From an uncultured Cytophagales bacterium (lineage in GTDB: Bacteria; Bacteroidota; Bacteroidia; Cytophagales; Thermonemataceae), in NCBI GenBank assembly GCA_938002655.1, contig CALLAC010000017.1, positions 1 through 64,000 on the forward strand: DNA of 64,000 nucleotides, read 5' to 3'. Below the pieces are notes generated by a model that had not been told where the DNA came from, did no database searches, and saw only the letters and a program-made list of their open reading frames with translations. Positions 62,512 through 64,000 of this stretch are shown in pieces; within the stretch, counting starts at the first letter, position 1, and the number at the start of each line of letters is the position of its first letter. Made by a program: the position numbers and the translations under genes.

Positions 62512-64000
62512 AAAAGCCTATTGTTTGAATTTTTTTTGAACAAATTTGCCAAAGTCCAAAGAAAAAGTATTCCTACTATGCCCAGTGCTATTCGGGGCAT
62601 AAAATCTCCATAACGCACATAAAAGGTTTTCTTTGAGTAGGTAAAAGCCATTGCTTTCATTGCAGTTCTTTGGTTGTAGGGAATTTCTTTTCTCACTCTA
62701 CCCCATACATCAATAATTGCCGAAGCTCCCATATTAGAGCAGTGTAACATTTCTCGGCGGGTTTCTATGCAACGCAATGCCCCCAAATACAAATGATGTT
62801 GTTCCCATTGGGTATTGCCAAGCCAGCCATCGTTGGTAATAGTACATAGCAAATCTGCCCCTTTTTTTACAAATTGGCTTACAAACTCGCCATACATAGA
62901 TTCATAACAAATAATCGGAGCAACTTGTGTTTTTGGGGTAGGGAAATTGATAGTTTCTTTTCCCTTACCTAGCAAAAAAAACGACGCACCTATATTGCTG
63001 ATAAAATCTTTCAGAAAAATAGTATATTCAGGAAAAGGAATAGTTTCAACGCCGGGCACGAGTATCATCTTTTTGTACCAAAATACAGTATCTTTTTGCA
63101 AAAGCAATGCTGTGTTGAAATCTTCGTAATAAGAGTGAGAAAGGGGTGCATATTGGCTTGCAGGACTGCTTTTTTCTTTGGTAAAAATCCGAGTAGAGAC
63201 CCCCATTAGTATCGGTACATTTAATTTCTGCTGCAAGCTATCAATTTTGTGAAAAGTAGGGTATTTTTTTAAGAAGCGTTCATCAAAGTTTTCATCAAGA
63301 GCTGTTTCAGGAAAAACGACTAAATCGGTGGTTTTATCAAACTTTTGCAAAGTTAAATCTATTAAAATTTGTGCCTGCTTGGCAAAGGGTATGAAACGGG
63401 GACAGTCGCTAAATTTTTCAGTAAAGGGGTCGATATTGGGTTGAACAAGCACCACATTCAATTTTTGCAAAGCTGAGATTTTTTGTTGTCGCAAAAACCA
63501 CGAAAAGCCAAAAGGAACGACTAATGCAATAGCACAAGCCATTATTTTTTTTATAGAAAAATCTTCTTTCAAGTTCCAAAAAAGTACGTTCATCAACAAA
63601 ATCCAAAGAGAGCCGCCCCACACGCCTGTGTATTCGTACCATTGTACCCACTCGTTCTGATACAAAAAAGTATTTCCCAAAGTGAGCCATACCCAAGTCA
63701 GTTGCCAATGATGATGAGCAAACTCAAAACTTATCCAAATGAGAATAAATATCCATTTTTGGTATTTTTCTGAAAAAAATTTTCGTATCCACCACCAAAA
63801 AATAAGTGGCACAAGCATTACAAAGCTATTGGCAGTGCTTATGATCCATAAAGCCCCCGTAATACGCACCCACCAGGTAGCTACTACGTTCCAAACGAGC
63901 AGAAAGAGAAATGCTCCGAGCAATCGCCAAAGAAAAATTTTTTTTGTAAAAGTTGCTTCCAAAATTTTTTCGGCTTGCCACCAAAATACCCAGCCCACAA
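62508..64000 (-). CDS. lnt: Apolipoprotein N-acyltransferase, N-terminus beyond the right edge
   Basis: About 497 residues are visible; the frame is open at the edge, and the first visible segment (GWVFWWQAEKILEA) corresponds to about residue 40 of typical ~530-aa Lnt proteins. The N-terminal half has several membrane helices (e.g. LLGAFLFLLVWNVVATWWV, WGGSLWILLMNVLF). The nitrilase domain carries the Glu-Lys-Cys triad: FPETALDE, YKKMILVPGVETIPF and PIICYESMYGEF. It adds the third acyl chain to lipoproteins in the inner membrane. It is coupled to dacB. Confidence 0.93.
   Translation of the reverse strand, partial: VGWVFWWQAEKILEATFTKKIFLWRLLGAFLFLLVWNVVATWWVRITGALWIISTANSFVMLVPLIFWWWIRKFFSEKYQKWIFILIWISFEFAHHHWQLTWVWLTLGNTFLYQNEWVQWYEYTGVWGGSLWILLMNVLFWNLKEDFSIKKIMACAIALVVPFGFSWFLRQQKISALQKLNVVLVQPNIDPFTEKFSDCPRFIPFAKQAQILIDLTLQKFDKTTDLVVFPETALDENFDERFLKKYPTFHKIDSLQQKLNVPILMGVSTRIFTKEKSSPASQYAPLSHSYYEDFNTALLLQKDTVFWYKKMILVPGVETIPFPEYTIFLKDFISNIGASFFLLGKGKETINFPTPKTQVAPIICYESMYGEFVSQFVKKGADLLCTITNDGWLGNTQWEQHHLYLGALRCIETRREMLHCSNMGASAIIDVWGRVRKEIPYNQRTAMKAMAFTYSKKTFYVRYGDFMPRIALGIVGILFLWTLANLFKKNSNNRLL

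Noticed and set aside
1-64000. tRNA, rRNA, CRISPR arrays, prophage, integron or defence islands
   Set aside because: I looked through the intergenic stretches and found no cloverleaf, regular spacer array, integrase, transposase or defence-type gene; the intergenic gaps are mostly short.

Overview
The window reads as an ordinary chromosomal segment of a Bacteroidota bacterium, most likely in or near the Cytophagales. It is AT-rich, and most genes lack an obvious Shine-Dalgarno. Many have the Bacteroidota -7 promoter motif TAnnTTTG shortly before the start codon. Several families are typical of the phylum: DUF4292 lipoprotein, DUF4286, OstA-like protein, an alpha-2-macroglobulin with an N-terminal helical region, a long amidophosphoribosyltransferase, and a TolB-like propeller fused to an outer-membrane barrel. 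I see no rRNA, tRNA, CRISPR array, phage genes or intact insertion sequence. I annotate 44 intact or edge-truncated protein genes and one pseudogene.

Layout. 1-15 kb: an edge-truncated alpha-2-macroglobulin, aroB, malate synthase, a PurF-type amidotransferase, a methyltransferase with rimO, and a convergent pair of an outer-membrane fusion protein and an FAD oxidoreductase. 15-27 kb: a solitary nuoB, a TPR protein with a DUF4292 lipoprotein, topA, glyS, an OstA/LptA-like protein, a MoxR ATPase, hemW and a YfiH/LACC1 enzyme. 27-42 kb: SixA-like phosphatase, hslV, an S41 protease, an HD-CoaD fusion, a serine hydrolase-TPR fusion, an RlmI-like methyltransferase, tdk, a calcium-type P-ATPase and a leftward operon of TPR protein, small membrane protein and mutS2.

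42.0-42.55 kb: a probable chromosomal origin. About 16 DnaA-box-like 9-mers, two of them perfect, lie beside an AT-rich unwinding region. That region has a DnaA-box / GC-rich / TAA-trinucleotide arrangement like the basal unwinding system of other bacterial origins. A near-perfect parS site (14-bp core GTTTCACGTGAAAC) lies about 15 kb to the right, in the mnmG leader. Origin plus nearby parS is the expected arrangement of an origin domain, and it is the most informative result here. dnaA, parA and parB are not in the window.

42.7-64 kb: two unrecognised genes next to the origin, PBP1A, an orphan atpZ, a CNNM/CorC transporter, xth, pyrD, a decayed Uma2-family gene, a metallophosphoesterase, trpE, cyanophycinase, mnmG, an ECF sigma factor overlapping a GT2 glycosyltransferase, DUF4286, recA, and translationally coupled lnt-dacB running off the right edge.

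The genes are mainly housekeeping: DNA topology and repair (topA, mutS2, recA, xth), translation (glyS, rimO, mnmG, rRNA methyltransferase), envelope building (PBP1A, dacB, lnt, OstA-like), nucleotide metabolism (purF-like, tdk, pyrD) and protein turnover (hslV, S41). I found no convincing undescribed multi-gene system. The items most worth following up are the origin architecture, the parS site in the mnmG leader, the HD-CoaD fusion and the origin-adjacent unknown genes.
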